Notes: generated by a model not told the origin, from the sequence alone. Counted from the stretch's first letter, positions 8,569-17,743 are shown. The stretch: 44,176 nucleotides of DNA from Hyphomonadaceae bacterium UBA4763 (GCA_002403455.1 DHHV01000122.1:5150-49325), one strand, 5' to 3'. Translations and numbers: made by a program.

Positions 8569-9306
8569 ATGACGTATTGTATTGGCATGCGGTTGAACCG
8601 CGGGCTGATTTTTATGTCCGATACCCGCACCAATGCTGGCATGGACAATATTTCAGTCTTTCGAAAATTGGTTTCGTGGGGAAAACGCGGCGAACGATCA
8701 CTGACGCTGTTGAGCGCCGGAAACCTCGCGACCACCCAATCGACAATTTCCCTGTTGGACGAGCGCTCAAAGGCCGCAAACGAACGCGTTCCAGGTCTAT
8801 TGGAAGTTCCATCAATGTTTCAGGCGGCGCGATTGGTCGGCGGCGTCTTGCGCGATGTCATTCAAGCGCATGCCGAAAGCGGCCAAAAAGCTGATTCTGC
8901 GTTCAACGCGACGTTGATCCTTGGCGGTCAAATAAAAGGCATGCCGCCCCGGCTGTTTCTGATCTATCCGGAAGGCAATTTTATCGAGGCGAGCCTCGAC
9001 ACCCCGTTCTTCCAGATTGGCGAGACCAAATATGGCCGCCCCATCCTGGTGCGCGCGTATGATCCGGACATGAGTTTCGAAGCGGCGCTGAAATTGTTCA
9101 TGGTGTCGTTTGACTCGACGATGAAAGCCAATTTGTCGGTGGGCCTGCCGCTCGATTATCAGGTCTATGACGTCGACAGCTTGACGACCGGGCAGATCCA
9201 TCGCGTCTCCGTCGAGGACGAAACCTTCCAGGCGATTTCGCAGGGCTGGGGCGAAGCGTTGCGTGGCGCGCTGTCCTCGCTGCCGGAGCCGAAATTACCG
9301 ACCTGA
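8569..9306 (+). CDS. Anbu, proteasome/HslV-like N-terminal threonine hydrolase
   Basis: Ancestral beta-subunit family: a self-compartmentalising threonine hydrolase related to HslV and the 20S proteasome. After removal of the initiator Met the protein starts TYCIGMRLNRG, exposing Thr1. Asp17 (SDTRTNAG) and Lys32 (VFRKLVSWG) occupy the positions of the proteasomal Asp17 and Lys33. The 245-residue length fits. An in-frame TTG directly before the ATG would block Thr1 exposure, so ATG 8569 is chosen. The gene follows the transglutaminase by 15 bases, giving the known set ATP-grasp, alpha-E, transglutaminase, Anbu. Known members form rings or helical assemblies; the physiological substrate is not settled. 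Confidence 0.93.
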   Translation: MTYCIGMRLNRGLIFMSDTRTNAGMDNISVFRKLVSWGKRGERSLTLLSAGNLATTQSTISLLDERSKAANERVPGLLEVPSMFQAARLVGGVLRDVIQAHAESGQKADSAFNATLILGGQIKGMPPRLFLIYPEGNFIEASLDTPFFQIGETKYGRPILVRAYDPDMSFEAALKLFMVSFDSTMKANLSVGLPLDYQVYDVDSLTTGQIHRVSVEDETFQAISQGWGEALRGALSSLPEPKLPT

Positions 9307-9464
9307 TGTTTAAACGGGCCGCAGGTGTTTGATCAGCGGTTAGGCGCAGACCTCGATGACGCAGCCAAAGGCTTGTAGCCAATTTGGGTCTTTTTTCGTG
9401 TAATCTCCGCGCCAGATCGCTTTATTCAGCGATGGAACGCAGGCGATGAAGGGGGGGCAAATCC

Positions 9465-10379
9465 ATGCAGGATTGGGCGGAAGGGCTGGAAATCCCAGAG
9501 CCGGCGCGGGGCGTCGCGCGCGCCTTAATGGCGCAGGCCGGCGATTGGAGCGTGCGGATCGCCGCCGCCTTTCTGATCCTTGTCATTGGATTGTGGCTTA
9601 CCTATCGGTTCGTGCGCCTGACCCGGCGGATGCTCGAGCGGGCGCCCCGCGTCGACGCGACCATGGCGGCGTTTCTCGCCTCGATCGTCCGTTTTGGGCT
9701 TTATGCGATGCTGGCGGTCGCGATTTTGCAGCAATTGGGCGTCGCGACCGCCTCGATTGTGGCCGTGCTCGGCGCGGCGACCTTGGCGATCGGCTTGGCG
9801 CTGCAGGGCGCGCTCGGCAATGTGGCGGCTGGCGTCATGCTGGCGGTGTTTCGCCCCTATAAAATCGGCGATTTCGTGATGATTTCGACCGCTTCGGGAA
9901 CGGTCGCCGACCTCAACCTGTTCGTGACGGAGCTGACGACGATCGACAATGTCAAAGTGGTCGTGCCCAATAGCCAAGCTTGGGGGCAGATCATCACCAA
10001 TTACAGCGCGTTTGACACGCGCCGCAGCGATTATGATCTGCTGATCCCGCTGACGAGCGATGTCGAGGCGGCGAAATCGACCGTGCTGGCGGCCGTGGCG
10101 CAAATGCCAGCGGATTGGCGTCCGGCGGACGCGCCTGCGCCTTATGTGAACGTCACGGCGGTGAATGATTATGCGTTGGTCTTGACCACGCGGCTATGGT
10201 TCACGGCTGCGAGCTTTTGGGACGCACGGTTTGCAAGCCTTCTCGCCATGCGCAAGGCCTTGGACGCCCATGGCTTCGAGGCCCCGGCGCCGCGACAGGC
10301 GACGGTTTTCGCGAGCGGCGATGCAGCCGCCTTCGGCGACGCGGTTTCCCACCGGTCCGAAGAGGCAAGCAAACCGTGA
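9465..10379 (+). CDS. MscS family small-conductance mechanosensitive channel
   Basis: Inner-membrane channel that opens on osmotic downshock. Three hydrophobic segments are visible: about residues 32-50, 69-87 and 91-112. The last is the glycine/alanine pore helix with ATLAIGLALQGALGNVAAG, ending in FRPYKIGDFV, the start of the beta domain. The VVVPNSQAWGQIITNYS segment is the conserved P-N-x-x-x-x-x-x-I-x-N-x-S motif. The 304-residue length is normal for a simple MscS protein. AAGGGGGGG lies about 8 bases before the ATG. It converges with rodA, with only 17 bases between the stops and no clear terminator. Confidence 0.93.
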   Translation: MQDWAEGLEIPEPARGVARALMAQAGDWSVRIAAAFLILVIGLWLTYRFVRLTRRMLERAPRVDATMAAFLASIVRFGLYAMLAVAILQQLGVATASIVAVLGAATLAIGLALQGALGNVAAGVMLAVFRPYKIGDFVMISTASGTVADLNLFVTELTTIDNVKVVVPNSQAWGQIITNYSAFDTRRSDYDLLIPLTSDVEAAKSTVLAAVAQMPADWRPADAPAPYVNVTAVNDYALVLTTRLWFTAASFWDARFASLLAMRKALDAHGFEAPAPRQATVFASGDAAAFGDAVSHRSEEASKP

Positions 10380-10396
10380 ACGAGGACGGCGCGCCT

Positions 10397-11551
10397 TTAA
10401 ATTAAACTCGACATCGGCGGCATGGTCATCGCCGCGCCATTGCGCGCGCTCAAGGCAAGACCGATGCCGACCATGACGGTCAACATGGCGGTGCCGCCAT
10501 AAGACACCAAGGGCAAGGGTACGCCGACGACCGGGATCAAGCCGCTGACCATCGCCATATTGATCAGCACATAGGAGATAATGGTGACAGCGACGCCGCT
10601 CGCGACCATGCGTCCAAACAGATTGCGGCAATCGGCCCCAATCGCCATCAAGCGCAAAAACACAAAGCCGAACAACCCGATCAACACCATCACGCCGACG
10701 AAGCCGGTTTCCTCGGCGAGCGCCGTAAAAATAAAATCGGTGTGCTGCTCAGGCAGGAAATCGAGCCGGCTTTGCGTGCCTTGGCCGATCCCGGCCCCGG
10801 TCCATCCGCCATTGCCGATGGCGATCTTTGATTGGGTGATGTGATAGCCCGCGCCAAGCGGATCGCGACCCGGGTCTAAAAAGGTCAAAACGCGTTCGCG
10901 TTGGTAGTCTTTCAGGCCGAACATGACGAACAGGGGACCGGCGATCGCGCCGCCCAGGCCCGCGACGGCGATCACCGGCCATTTCAACCCGCTTAAGAAG
11001 ACGATCGACAGACCCGAAATCGCCACGAGGATCGAGGTGCCCAAATCCGGCTGGTGCGCGACAAGGCCAACCGGCGCGATGATTAATCCCAAGGGCAAAA
11101 GACTGGCGCGCAAACTGCCTAGCAAGGCGGTTGGCGTATCATGCACGGCGCGCGCAGTCGCCAGCACGATAGCGATCTTCATGATTTCCGAGGGCTGCAG
11201 GCTCATCGGACCGATTTGCAGCCAGCGTTGCGCCCCGAGCCGTTCGTCCCCGAAAAACTCGACGCCGAGCAGCAGCAGCAGCGTCATGCCGTAAATCGGA
11301 TAGGCTAATCGAAGCCACCAGGGCAGCGGCGTCAGCCCGATGACGATGGCGACGCCAACCGCCATCAAAAAGCGCAGGCCATGCGCCCCCGCCCACGGAT
11401 CGAGCGAGCCGCCCGAAATCGAGGCCTGCATCAACATGCCGCCGCCCGCGATAACAGCCAGCACGGCGAACAAGGGCCAGTCCAAGGCTTGCAGCGCCTC
11501 AAAGCGCCACGCCGCGCCGCGCCGCCCGCCGGCGCCAAGGCTCGGGATCAC
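10397..11551 (-). CDS. rodA: Rod-shape SEDS glycosyltransferase RodA (MrdB)
   Basis: SEDS-family peptidoglycan glycosyltransferase that polymerises lipid II with PBP2 during lateral wall growth. The 384-residue polytopic protein has about ten hydrophobic segments. It carries GAQRWLQIGPMSLQPSEIMK, HQPDLGTS (catalytic-region aspartate), the large loop GLKDYQRERVLTFLDPGRDPLGAGYH, FLPEQHTDFIF, and PLPLVSYGGTAML near the C-terminus. All of these are RodA/FtsW signatures, and RodA rather than FtsW follows from its partner. The ATG overlaps the mrdA stop by 4 bases, indicating coupled translation. Last gene of the mre operon. Confidence 0.96.
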   Translation of the reverse strand: MIPSLGAGGRRGAAWRFEALQALDWPLFAVLAVIAGGGMLMQASISGGSLDPWAGAHGLRFLMAVGVAIVIGLTPLPWWLRLAYPIYGMTLLLLLGVEFFGDERLGAQRWLQIGPMSLQPSEIMKIAIVLATARAVHDTPTALLGSLRASLLPLGLIIAPVGLVAHQPDLGTSILVAISGLSIVFLSGLKWPVIAVAGLGGAIAGPLFVMFGLKDYQRERVLTFLDPGRDPLGAGYHITQSKIAIGNGGWTGAGIGQGTQSRLDFLPEQHTDFIFTALAEETGFVGVMVLIGLFGFVFLRLMAIGADCRNLFGRMVASGVAVTIISYVLINMAMVSGLIPVVGVPLPLVSYGGTAMLTVMVGIGLALSARNGAAMTMPPMSSLI

Positions 11552-13497
11552 GCGCGCCTCCCCAAGCCGGCATTGGTTGGGTTGAGTTGAAACGCCGGGC
11601 TGCGCGCCGGATCGCGGGTCAGCGTCAAGCGCATGACTTCGCGAGCGATCGGGGCGGCGTCCGAACTGCCGCCGCCGCCATGCTCCACCACCACCGAACA
11701 GGCGTAACGCGGCGCATCGACCGGCGCATAGCAGACAAACAAGGCATGATCGCGCAACGCCCAGGGCAGGTCCTTATTGGCGCGGACGCCGCGGGCGCGC
11801 TCGGCCGCCGTAATGCGCCGCACTTGGGCGGTGCCGGTCTTGCCGGCCATGAAGATTCCGGGAAGGCCAAGATTGGCCGCCGCCACCGCCTCCATGCCGG
11901 CGCGGACGATGGCGAGATGCTCGGCCGGGATTGGCAAAGGCGCCGGCGTCTGCTTTGGCGCGAGCGGCCCATTGCGAAACAATTGCGGCGTCACGTCTAG
12001 GCCGCTGGCGATACGGGCGGTCATGATCGCCAATTGCAACGGGGTCGCCAGCAGCGCGCCCTGGCCGATGCCGATATTAAGCGTTTCGCCGGCCGCCCAT
12101 TTTTCCTTGCGCACCCGCAATTTCCAGTCCGGGTCCGGAACCAGACCCTCCCGATCGACCAGCGGCGTGCGCGTCAAATGCACCGGCAACGGCGTTCCGG
12201 CGGCGGCGGCTTCGGCCGCGCGCTGACGGATGGCGCGCGCATCGGGTCGGTCGAAATGGCGCGCGCCAAGGCCCAAGAGGCGGGCATATTTGGCGATGCG
12301 CTCGGGGCCGGCGCGCTGGGCGGCTTCGTAGAAATAAAGATCGCAGGAACTGGCGATGCCGCGATGCATGTCCATCGGACCGTGCCCGCCGCGCTTCCAG
12401 CAATGGAAGGTGTGGCTGCCAAATGGCAAATAGCCGCGGCAATAGACGCTTTCTTCCGGCGCCATGCCGGCGTCAAGCGCCGCCAACGCCGTCGCCATCT
12501 TGAAGGTCGAGCCCGGCGGAAAGGTCCCCGCCAAGGTCTTGTTGAACAGGGGGCGCTTTTCGTCCTGATTGAGCGCCGAGAACGCCCGCTGCGACAGACC
12601 GCGCACAAAATCGTTCGGATCGAAGCCCGGCGTCGACAACAAGGTCAGCAATTCGCCCGTGACGATGTCCATCACAACGATCGCGGCCGATTTGTCGCCA
12701 GCGGCGCGCAAGGCTTCGGCTTGAACCGCCGCATCCAGCGTCAATATCAGGTCGGTTCCCGGATCCGCCGGCGTTACGACAATTTCGCGATCGGACATGA
12801 TCCGACCGGCGGCGTTCACTTCGACCTGGGTCGCGCCATGCGCGCCTTTCAACGCCGTCTCAGCCAACGCTTCGACGCCGTCTTTGCCGATGCGGATATC
12901 CGGATGGCGCAGCACCGGATCATCGCCCGCCTCGTCGCGATTGGCGCGGGCGACATAGCCAATGACATGGGCAAATTCGGGACCATTTGGATAGGAACGG
13001 ACCTCGCCGATCGAGGTTTCAACGCCAGCCAATTCCGGCGCGCGCACGGCGATGGCGACCATGTCCTCCCAGGTGATGTCGTCGGCGATCGAGATCGGCA
13101 CAAAGCCGCGCGCCGTCTCGGCCTCCTCGAGGATCGAGACGATCGCCGTCTCGGTCAAACGCGGGGTGCCGTCCGGAAAGGGTGACAGCAATCCCGCGAC
13201 GGCGCGCACGATCTCCGGGAGCCGCTTGCCGGCCGCCTCAGGCACAACGCGGACCTGAAACACCCGGCGATTGCTGGCCAGCACGATCCCGGCGCGATCA
13301 TAAATGACGCCGCGCCGGGCCGGGCGTAACTGCACCTTGAATTGATTTTCTTTCGCCGCCTCGCGAAATTCAGCTTGTTCGAAACCCTGCAATTGCACCA
13401 GGCGGGCGGTAATGCCTAAGAAACCCAGCCCAACCGCGCTGCTGAGCAGGAGGCGTCGATCGGTCAACGTCTCGAGATGGTCAATCGGCCGGGGCAT
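11548..13497 (-). CDS. mrdA: Penicillin-binding protein 2 (peptidoglycan transpeptidase)
   Basis: Class B PBP that cross-links peptidoglycan in the elongasome, anchored by one N-terminal membrane helix (residues about 17-35). The PBP dimerisation domain occupies roughly 50-230. The transpeptidase domain has the active-site S-T-F-K (Ser330, Lys333), SSCD as the SxN-type motif, and AGKTGTAQ as the KTG box. The 649-residue length is typical. GTG or upstream starts are not needed: ATG 13497 overlaps the last base of the mreD stop. It works with RodA, encoded immediately downstream. Confidence 0.96.
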   Translation of the reverse strand: MPRPIDHLETLTDRRLLLSSAVGLGFLGITARLVQLQGFEQAEFREAAKENQFKVQLRPARRGVIYDRAGIVLASNRRVFQVRVVPEAAGKRLPEIVRAVAGLLSPFPDGTPRLTETAIVSILEEAETARGFVPISIADDITWEDMVAIAVRAPELAGVETSIGEVRSYPNGPEFAHVIGYVARANRDEAGDDPVLRHPDIRIGKDGVEALAETALKGAHGATQVEVNAAGRIMSDREIVVTPADPGTDLILTLDAAVQAEALRAAGDKSAAIVVMDIVTGELLTLLSTPGFDPNDFVRGLSQRAFSALNQDEKRPLFNKTLAGTFPPGSTFKMATALAALDAGMAPEESVYCRGYLPFGSHTFHCWKRGGHGPMDMHRGIASSCDLYFYEAAQRAGPERIAKYARLLGLGARHFDRPDARAIRQRAAEAAAAGTPLPVHLTRTPLVDREGLVPDPDWKLRVRKEKWAAGETLNIGIGQGALLATPLQLAIMTARIASGLDVTPQLFRNGPLAPKQTPAPLPIPAEHLAIVRAGMEAVAAANLGLPGIFMAGKTGTAQVRRITAAERARGVRANKDLPWALRDHALFVCYAPVDAPRYACSVVVEHGGGGSSDAAPIAREVMRLTLTRDPARSPAFQLNPTNAGLGRRA

Positions 13498-13994
13498 TAG
13501 GCGCGCCTCCGCCGTTTGCGCGCGATCATCAAGCGCTCGAGCAGCGCGACCGCAAGGGTCATCAAGACAAGGCTGGTCGCCAAATCAACGAACTCCACGC
13601 CGCCGCCGGCAATGGCCATCGCGAGCAGCGAAAAAATCAAGGCAAGAACGCTGCCGGCCGCGCCGGCAAGAACGCTGAGATGGAAATCTCGCCCCGGCAA
13701 GAAGCGCGCGATCAGCCCGGCGCCAGCCAAAACAAGCAGGTTAACGCTCGCCCAGGCGCCAGCCGGGCCGCCGGTTAGCAGGTCTTGGGCAAGGCCAATC
13801 CCGACCAGCGCCAAGGCGCGCGGATAATCGATCGGATGTCGGCGCCAATGAAGCGCCAACCCCACCCCGAACGCAAAACCGGCGCCCGGGCCAAGCCCCG
13901 CCAAACCGATGGTCAAAAAGAGGCAGATGGCGGTCAGGCTCGCATCGGCCCAGGTCCAATTGGCGCTGATCGGGGGGTCCGTTCCGGCGATCAT
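13497..13994 (-). CDS. mreD: Rod shape-determining protein MreD
   Basis: Small polytopic inner-membrane protein of the elongasome, 165 residues with about five hydrophobic segments and a very basic C-terminus (RKRRRRA). Sequence conservation in MreD is weak; the identity rests on size, topology, the GLAQDLLTGGPAGAWASVN segment resembling the MreD G-x-x-x-D-x-x-x-x-x-P-x-G region, and its place between mreC and mrdA. Its start overlaps the mreC stop by 4 bases. Confidence 0.92.
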   Translation of the reverse strand: MIAGTDPPISANWTWADASLTAICLFLTIGLAGLGPGAGFAFGVGLALHWRRHPIDYPRALALVGIGLAQDLLTGGPAGAWASVNLLVLAGAGLIARFLPGRDFHLSVLAGAAGSVLALIFSLLAMAIAGGGVEFVDLATSLVLMTLAVALLERLMIARKRRRRA

Positions 13995-15196
13995 GGCGGA
14001 CCGTCCGGGAGAGGGCGCGCCTCGGCCGCCGCGTCGGCGCGCGGGTTGGTCGGCGATTCAGGCGGCTGCGCAGCGGACTGCGCGATTTCTGTCGGCGTCG
14101 CCACAAGGGGCGCGGGGATTGCCCGCGCGGCATTGTCCGGCGCGCCGGCTTGGGTCGCGACCAACGCGGCTGGTTCTGTCGGAACAAGCGGGGATTGCCG
14201 CGGGCGCGTCGTCGCAACCGCCGACGGCGCTGCGCCTTGCGGACGTGCGGCCGCGTCGAGCGATCCGCGCGCGGCGGTAAAGCTCGCGGGTGGCGGCGCT
14301 GTATCCGGCAGCGGCTCGGGCGGGGTCTCCGGCAATGGCGGCGGCGTCAGGTCGATCTCTTCTTGCAAATGCGGCGGCGAGAAAGACAGCAGCCGCACAT
14401 AGCTCAAGGCGTCGATGTCGGCGGCGAGGTTGACGCGCCACACGCCGCCATCGCGGGTCAAGGTTCCCACCGTCAGCCCGCGCGGGAACAACCGCCCCTC
14501 GCCCGACGTGACAACCCGTTCGCCTTCGACCAGCACGGCTTCCGGAGCCAGATTGCGCAAAGCGGGGCGGGCATTGCCCCCCGCAAGTAAAGAACGGCCC
14601 CGCGCGCCTTGGGCGGTCATCACCGGCACTTGGCTATTGGCGTCGGTCAACAGGAGCACGCGCGCCGAGCGCTCGCCGACGCCGACGATCCGGCCGATAA
14701 CGCCATCCGGGCCGACCACGACATCGCCATTCTTCACGCCATGCGCTTTGCCGACATTCAACAGCCGCGATTGTCGGAAAGGACTGTCGCGATCGCCAAA
14801 CACTTGCGCGGCGATGGGGGGCGGTGCGGCGTCGGGCGCGATGCCGATCAAGCGTTCATAGGAACTGAGGCGCTCTTGTTGGGTCAGTGCGAGGTCGCGC
14901 CACTGACGCAAGTCTTCGACTTCGGCGCGCAGGGCGATATTGTCTTTCACGGCGGCGGATCGGGCGGCGATTTGTTCGCTCCAGGCTGAGAGCCACCGAC
15001 CGGGCGCCGACGTCGCCCGCGCCGCCAAGGCTCCCAGGTCCGAGACGCCGCTGCGAAGATCGCTGATCACCCCGCCGGACGGCGCCGCCGCATCGGCGAT
15101 GAATAAAGCCACCACGCCGATCGCAATGGCGAGGACGGCGGCGGCGCGCACCGTGCGCGCTCTACGTTTCGTTGCGCCGGACTGATATCCAGCCAT
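13991..15196 (-). CDS. mreC: Rod shape-determining protein MreC
   Basis: Bitopic periplasmic scaffold linking MreB/MreD to PBP2. It has an N-terminal basic segment, a membrane helix at about residues 16-35, a helical coiled stretch (ALAAR to LRAEVEDLRQW) and the beta-rich core with GDRDSPFRQSRLLNVGKAHGVKNGDVVV and GVIGRIVGVGERSARVLLLTDANSQVPV. After about residue 280 comes an unusually long Pro/Ala-rich tail of roughly 120 residues, probably disordered. Total length 401 exceeds the usual 280-330 because of this tail. It is transcribed from mreB with a 44-base gap. Confidence 0.95.
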   Translation of the reverse strand: MAGYQSGATKRRARTVRAAAVLAIAIGVVALFIADAAAPSGGVISDLRSGVSDLGALAARATSAPGRWLSAWSEQIAARSAAVKDNIALRAEVEDLRQWRDLALTQQERLSSYERLIGIAPDAAPPPIAAQVFGDRDSPFRQSRLLNVGKAHGVKNGDVVVGPDGVIGRIVGVGERSARVLLLTDANSQVPVMTAQGARGRSLLAGGNARPALRNLAPEAVLVEGERVVTSGEGRLFPRGLTVGTLTRDGGVWRVNLAADIDALSYVRLLSFSPPHLQEEIDLTPPPLPETPPEPLPDTAPPPASFTAARGSLDAAARPQGAAPSAVATTRPRQSPLVPTEPAALVATQAGAPDNAARAIPAPLVATPTEIAQSAAQPPESPTNPRADAAAEARPLPDGPP

Positions 15197-15240
15197 GGAA
15201 TGCCCTCGGCGGCGGTTGGGGAATCACGCTTTATGGATGT

Positions 15241-16284
15241 TTATATCTCAGGAGATAGCACAAATCGCAGTTTGTCGTAACTCTCAACGACTTTTCCAGA
15301 GCCCAGCGCCACGCAAGTCAGCGGATCGTCCGCGACGCTGACCGGCAAATTCGTGCGTTCGCGAATGACGTCGTCGAGCTGGCGCAACAACCCGCCGCCG
15401 CCCGTCAGCATGATGCCGCGATCGGCAATATCAGCCGCCAGTTCCGGCGGCATGGCTTCGAGCGCGGTTTTCACCGCTTCGACGATCTGCATGACAGGAT
15501 CGGCCAACGCGTCGGCGATCATCGCGCGCGTGACGTCGAGCTCTTTTGGCACGCCGTTCAACAAATCGCGGCCTTTGACGACGATGCTCTCATTTTCTTC
15601 GCCTTCGCGCGGCGCGCGCGCCGAGCCAATTTCCTTCTTGACCCGTTCAGCGCTGGTCTCGCCGATCAGCAGATTTTCATTGCGGCGCAGATAATTGATG
15701 ATCGCCTCGTCCATCTTATCGCCACCGACGCGCACGGACCGCGAATAGACAATGCCGCTCAGCGAGATGACGGCGACTTCCGTCGTGCCGCCGCCGATAT
15801 CGACGACCATCGAGCCGGCCGCATCATCGATCGGCAGACCGGCGCCAAGCGCGGCGGCCATCGGCTCTTCGATCAGATCGGCGCGGCTGGCGCCCGCGCC
15901 ATAGGCGCTGTCCTTGATCGCGCGGCGCTCCACCGGCGTCGCGCCCGACGGCACGCAGATCACGATGCGCGGCTTTATGAGTTGCGTGCCCTTGGTGGCC
16001 TTGGCGATGAAATGTTTGATCATGGCTTCGGCGACGTCGAAATCGGCGATAACGCCGTCGCGCATCGGGCGGATCGCTTCCATATGCACGGGCGTCTTGC
16101 CGAGCATGCGTTTGGCCTCAAGGCCAACCGCCTGGACCTGTTTGCGGCCGCCTTGGGTGGAATAAGCGACAACCGAGGGTTCGTTGATAACGATCCCTCG
16201 CCCCCGCACATACACAAGCGTGTTGGCGGTGCCGAGATCGATGGCGATATCTTGTCGAAGATTGCTAAACAGGGCGCCAAACAT
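15241..16284 (-). CDS. mreB: Rod shape-determining actin homologue MreB
   Basis: Bacterial actin that forms membrane-bound filaments guiding elongasome movement. The 347-residue product has the phosphate 1 motif IAIDLGTANTLVYV, the PSGATPVERRAI segment, the phosphate 2 motif VVDIGGGTTEVAVIS, and the adenosine-binding TGGGGLLRQLD. An open frame extends 33 codons upstream, but the start at 16284 gives the family N-terminus MFGALFSNLRQDIAIDLG with its short amphipathic membrane-binding helix. It begins the mreBCD-mrdA-rodA operon; the promoter should lie in the 168-base gap up to 16452, where I found no unambiguous box. Confidence 0.97.
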   Translation of the reverse strand: MFGALFSNLRQDIAIDLGTANTLVYVRGRGIVINEPSVVAYSTQGGRKQVQAVGLEAKRMLGKTPVHMEAIRPMRDGVIADFDVAEAMIKHFIAKATKGTQLIKPRIVICVPSGATPVERRAIKDSAYGAGASRADLIEEPMAAALGAGLPIDDAAGSMVVDIGGGTTEVAVISLSGIVYSRSVRVGGDKMDEAIINYLRRNENLLIGETSAERVKKEIGSARAPREGEENESIVVKGRDLLNGVPKELDVTRAMIADALADPVMQIVEAVKTALEAMPPELAADIADRGIMLTGGGGLLRQLDDVIRERTNLPVSVADDPLTCVALGSGKVVESYDKLRFVLSPEI

Positions 16285-16452
16285 GCGGCTTAATCCTTCG
16301 CGTCCGAGGCGGGCAGCGCGTTGCGGGAGCGATACAGCTGATTGATTAACGAACCCTGTGCGGCCGGTTCGTGGCGAAAGCAAGACGCGATTCCGGCCAG
16401 CGCTGCAAGCGCTCCAAGAAAAATTTCGCCGTGGGTGGAGACTTTTCTCAAC

Positions 16453-16998
16453 CTACGGAAAAAACAGCGAAAATCCTATGTTTCCCAAGGCAATGGCGAG
16501 GATTTTCGGCGCGCCGCCGGCCAACGCGCCGGCCAAGAAGGGCAGAAATGGCGTCGCCGCCGCGCCAAAAGCGATGTTAACGGGTCCAAATGGCGCAAGG
16601 GGAAGCCAACGCGCGATGAAACTCGCAAAGAAGGGTCGTCGCCGCGCAAGATCGAGCAAATATTGCGTCGCCTCGTTGCGTGTTTCCGACGCCGCGCGGG
16701 CGAAAAATCGCCGCCCGATCCCATGGCAAAGCGCCGCGCTGACGGCGTAGGCCCCCGTTGCAATCGTCGTCGCCAATAGGGGCGCAAAGCCTACGTAGAG
16801 TCCGCCGATCAGCGCCGTTACCGGCGCGCCGACGATCGCCAATCCAACGAAAACAGCACCGGCCAATAGAGGCGCCAATCGGCCTGCGCCGTCAAAACGG
16901 AGAACCCGCTGCGCCCAATCGGGGTTGGTTTGCTGGACAAACGCCGCCAGCCCGCCGACCAGCGCCAGCATGCTTAAAATCAGCGCCCATCGCCACAT
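16453..16998 (-). CDS. VTT-domain (TVP38/TMEM64, SNARE-associated) membrane protein
   Basis: Polytopic membrane protein of 181 residues resembling the VTT/DedA superfamily, proposed lipid scramblases or transporters. Visible support is the P-V-T-A-L-I-G-G-L-Y-V-G-F reentrant-type segment, followed by an Ala/Gly helix (ATTIATGAYAVSAALCHGIGR) and the R-W-L-P-L-A-P-F-G-P-V-N segment. These match the order in TVP38/TMEM64 proteins. There is an N-terminal helix at residues 4-21. It lies 38 bases downstream of the CbrC-like gene and 168 bases upstream of mreB on the same strand. Assignment is by pattern, so moderate confidence. Confidence 0.7.
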   Translation of the reverse strand: MWRWALILSMLALVGGLAAFVQQTNPDWAQRVLRFDGAGRLAPLLAGAVFVGLAIVGAPVTALIGGLYVGFAPLLATTIATGAYAVSAALCHGIGRRFFARAASETRNEATQYLLDLARRRPFFASFIARWLPLAPFGPVNIAFGAAATPFLPFLAGALAGGAPKILAIALGNIGFSLFFP

Positions 16999-17036
16999 TG
17001 GCGGACGCGCGGGCTTTGTGTCCGGCTCGCGCGGCG

Positions 17037-17576
17037 TCAGTCGAAATCCACCAAAATCCGATAGGCGCCCGCGCGCGTCCGAAACACGTAGACGCCCATA
17101 TTGTCGCCCGGCGCGCAGGCGGCGAGCCGGTCCTGCGCCTCCGCCTCGTCCTCATAAAATGCAGCGACCGCCTCACGGCAAGCGGCGATCTTGGCGGCGT
17201 CGTTTTCTTCAAACAGCACATCGCCGCGCACATGGCCAAGATAGACGCATGGCTCGCCGTCGGCGCAGGGCCAGTCAAAATCCTGCCAGGTCAGCGGCAA
17301 GGGCGTGCGCTCCGTAATCGCTTTGGCGTGTTCCTGCGACAGCCCATCGACCGTTTCCAAGGTGTTGAAATGGCCGCGAAATTTCCGCGCCGCCGAGCCA
17401 TCTGCCACGCACCAGGGGCAAATCGTGTCTGGATCGGCCTCGGAATAAATGCCGCAAGTGGCGCGCCAGCCGCGCGGCTTGCCGCAGCACGCGCAAGCTT
17501 CTTCTGACCGCTCAAAAGCGTCGTCTTTGAATGGATCAACGAAGAACGCAAAATGCGGAAGCGATTCGGCAATCAT
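17037..17576 (-). CDS. CbrC family protein (UPF0167)
   Basis: Cytoplasmic protein of the CbrC/UPF0167 family, named for an E. coli gene of the CreBC regulon linked to colicin E2 tolerance; molecular function unknown. The 179-residue product begins with the typical LPHFAFFVDPFKDDAFE and has ACACCGKPRGW, a tyrosine/glycine turn, then ICPWCVADGSAARKF. The cysteine pairs CACC and CPWC probably bind zinc. The C-terminal half (WQDFDWPCADGEPCVYLG) is the second conserved block. It is transcribed divergently from the helicase at 17744. Confidence 0.86.
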   Translation of the reverse strand: MIAESLPHFAFFVDPFKDDAFERSEEACACCGKPRGWRATCGIYSEADPDTICPWCVADGSAARKFRGHFNTLETVDGLSQEHAKAITERTPLPLTWQDFDWPCADGEPCVYLGHVRGDVLFEENDAAKIAACREAVAAFYEDEAEAQDRLAACAPGDNMGVYVFRTRAGAYRILVDFD

Positions 17577-17743
17577 GCGGCGGGTTCTTTCGCCGATCGG
17601 AGCTTAGGCGGCGGCGTGACGCCGTGGGAAGAAAAACGCGATTGATCGGATGGGGTGTGGCTATACCGCTTCGCCTCGATTAGCTAGTGGGCCGATCGCC
17701 GCAATCGCGGCGAGTCAAAAGCTTTGCAAGCACCACAAATCCC

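Noticed and set aside
9446..9862. Alternative plus-strand frame overlapping the MscS gene start
   Set aside because: Arg/Gly-rich frame without domains; the MscS frame has a ribosome site, membrane helices and conserved motifs.
12034..13185. Plus-strand open frame of 383 codons inside mrdA
   Set aside because: Antisense shadow of the PBP2 gene: Arg/Gln-rich, no recognisable domain, and the true frame has all PBP motifs.
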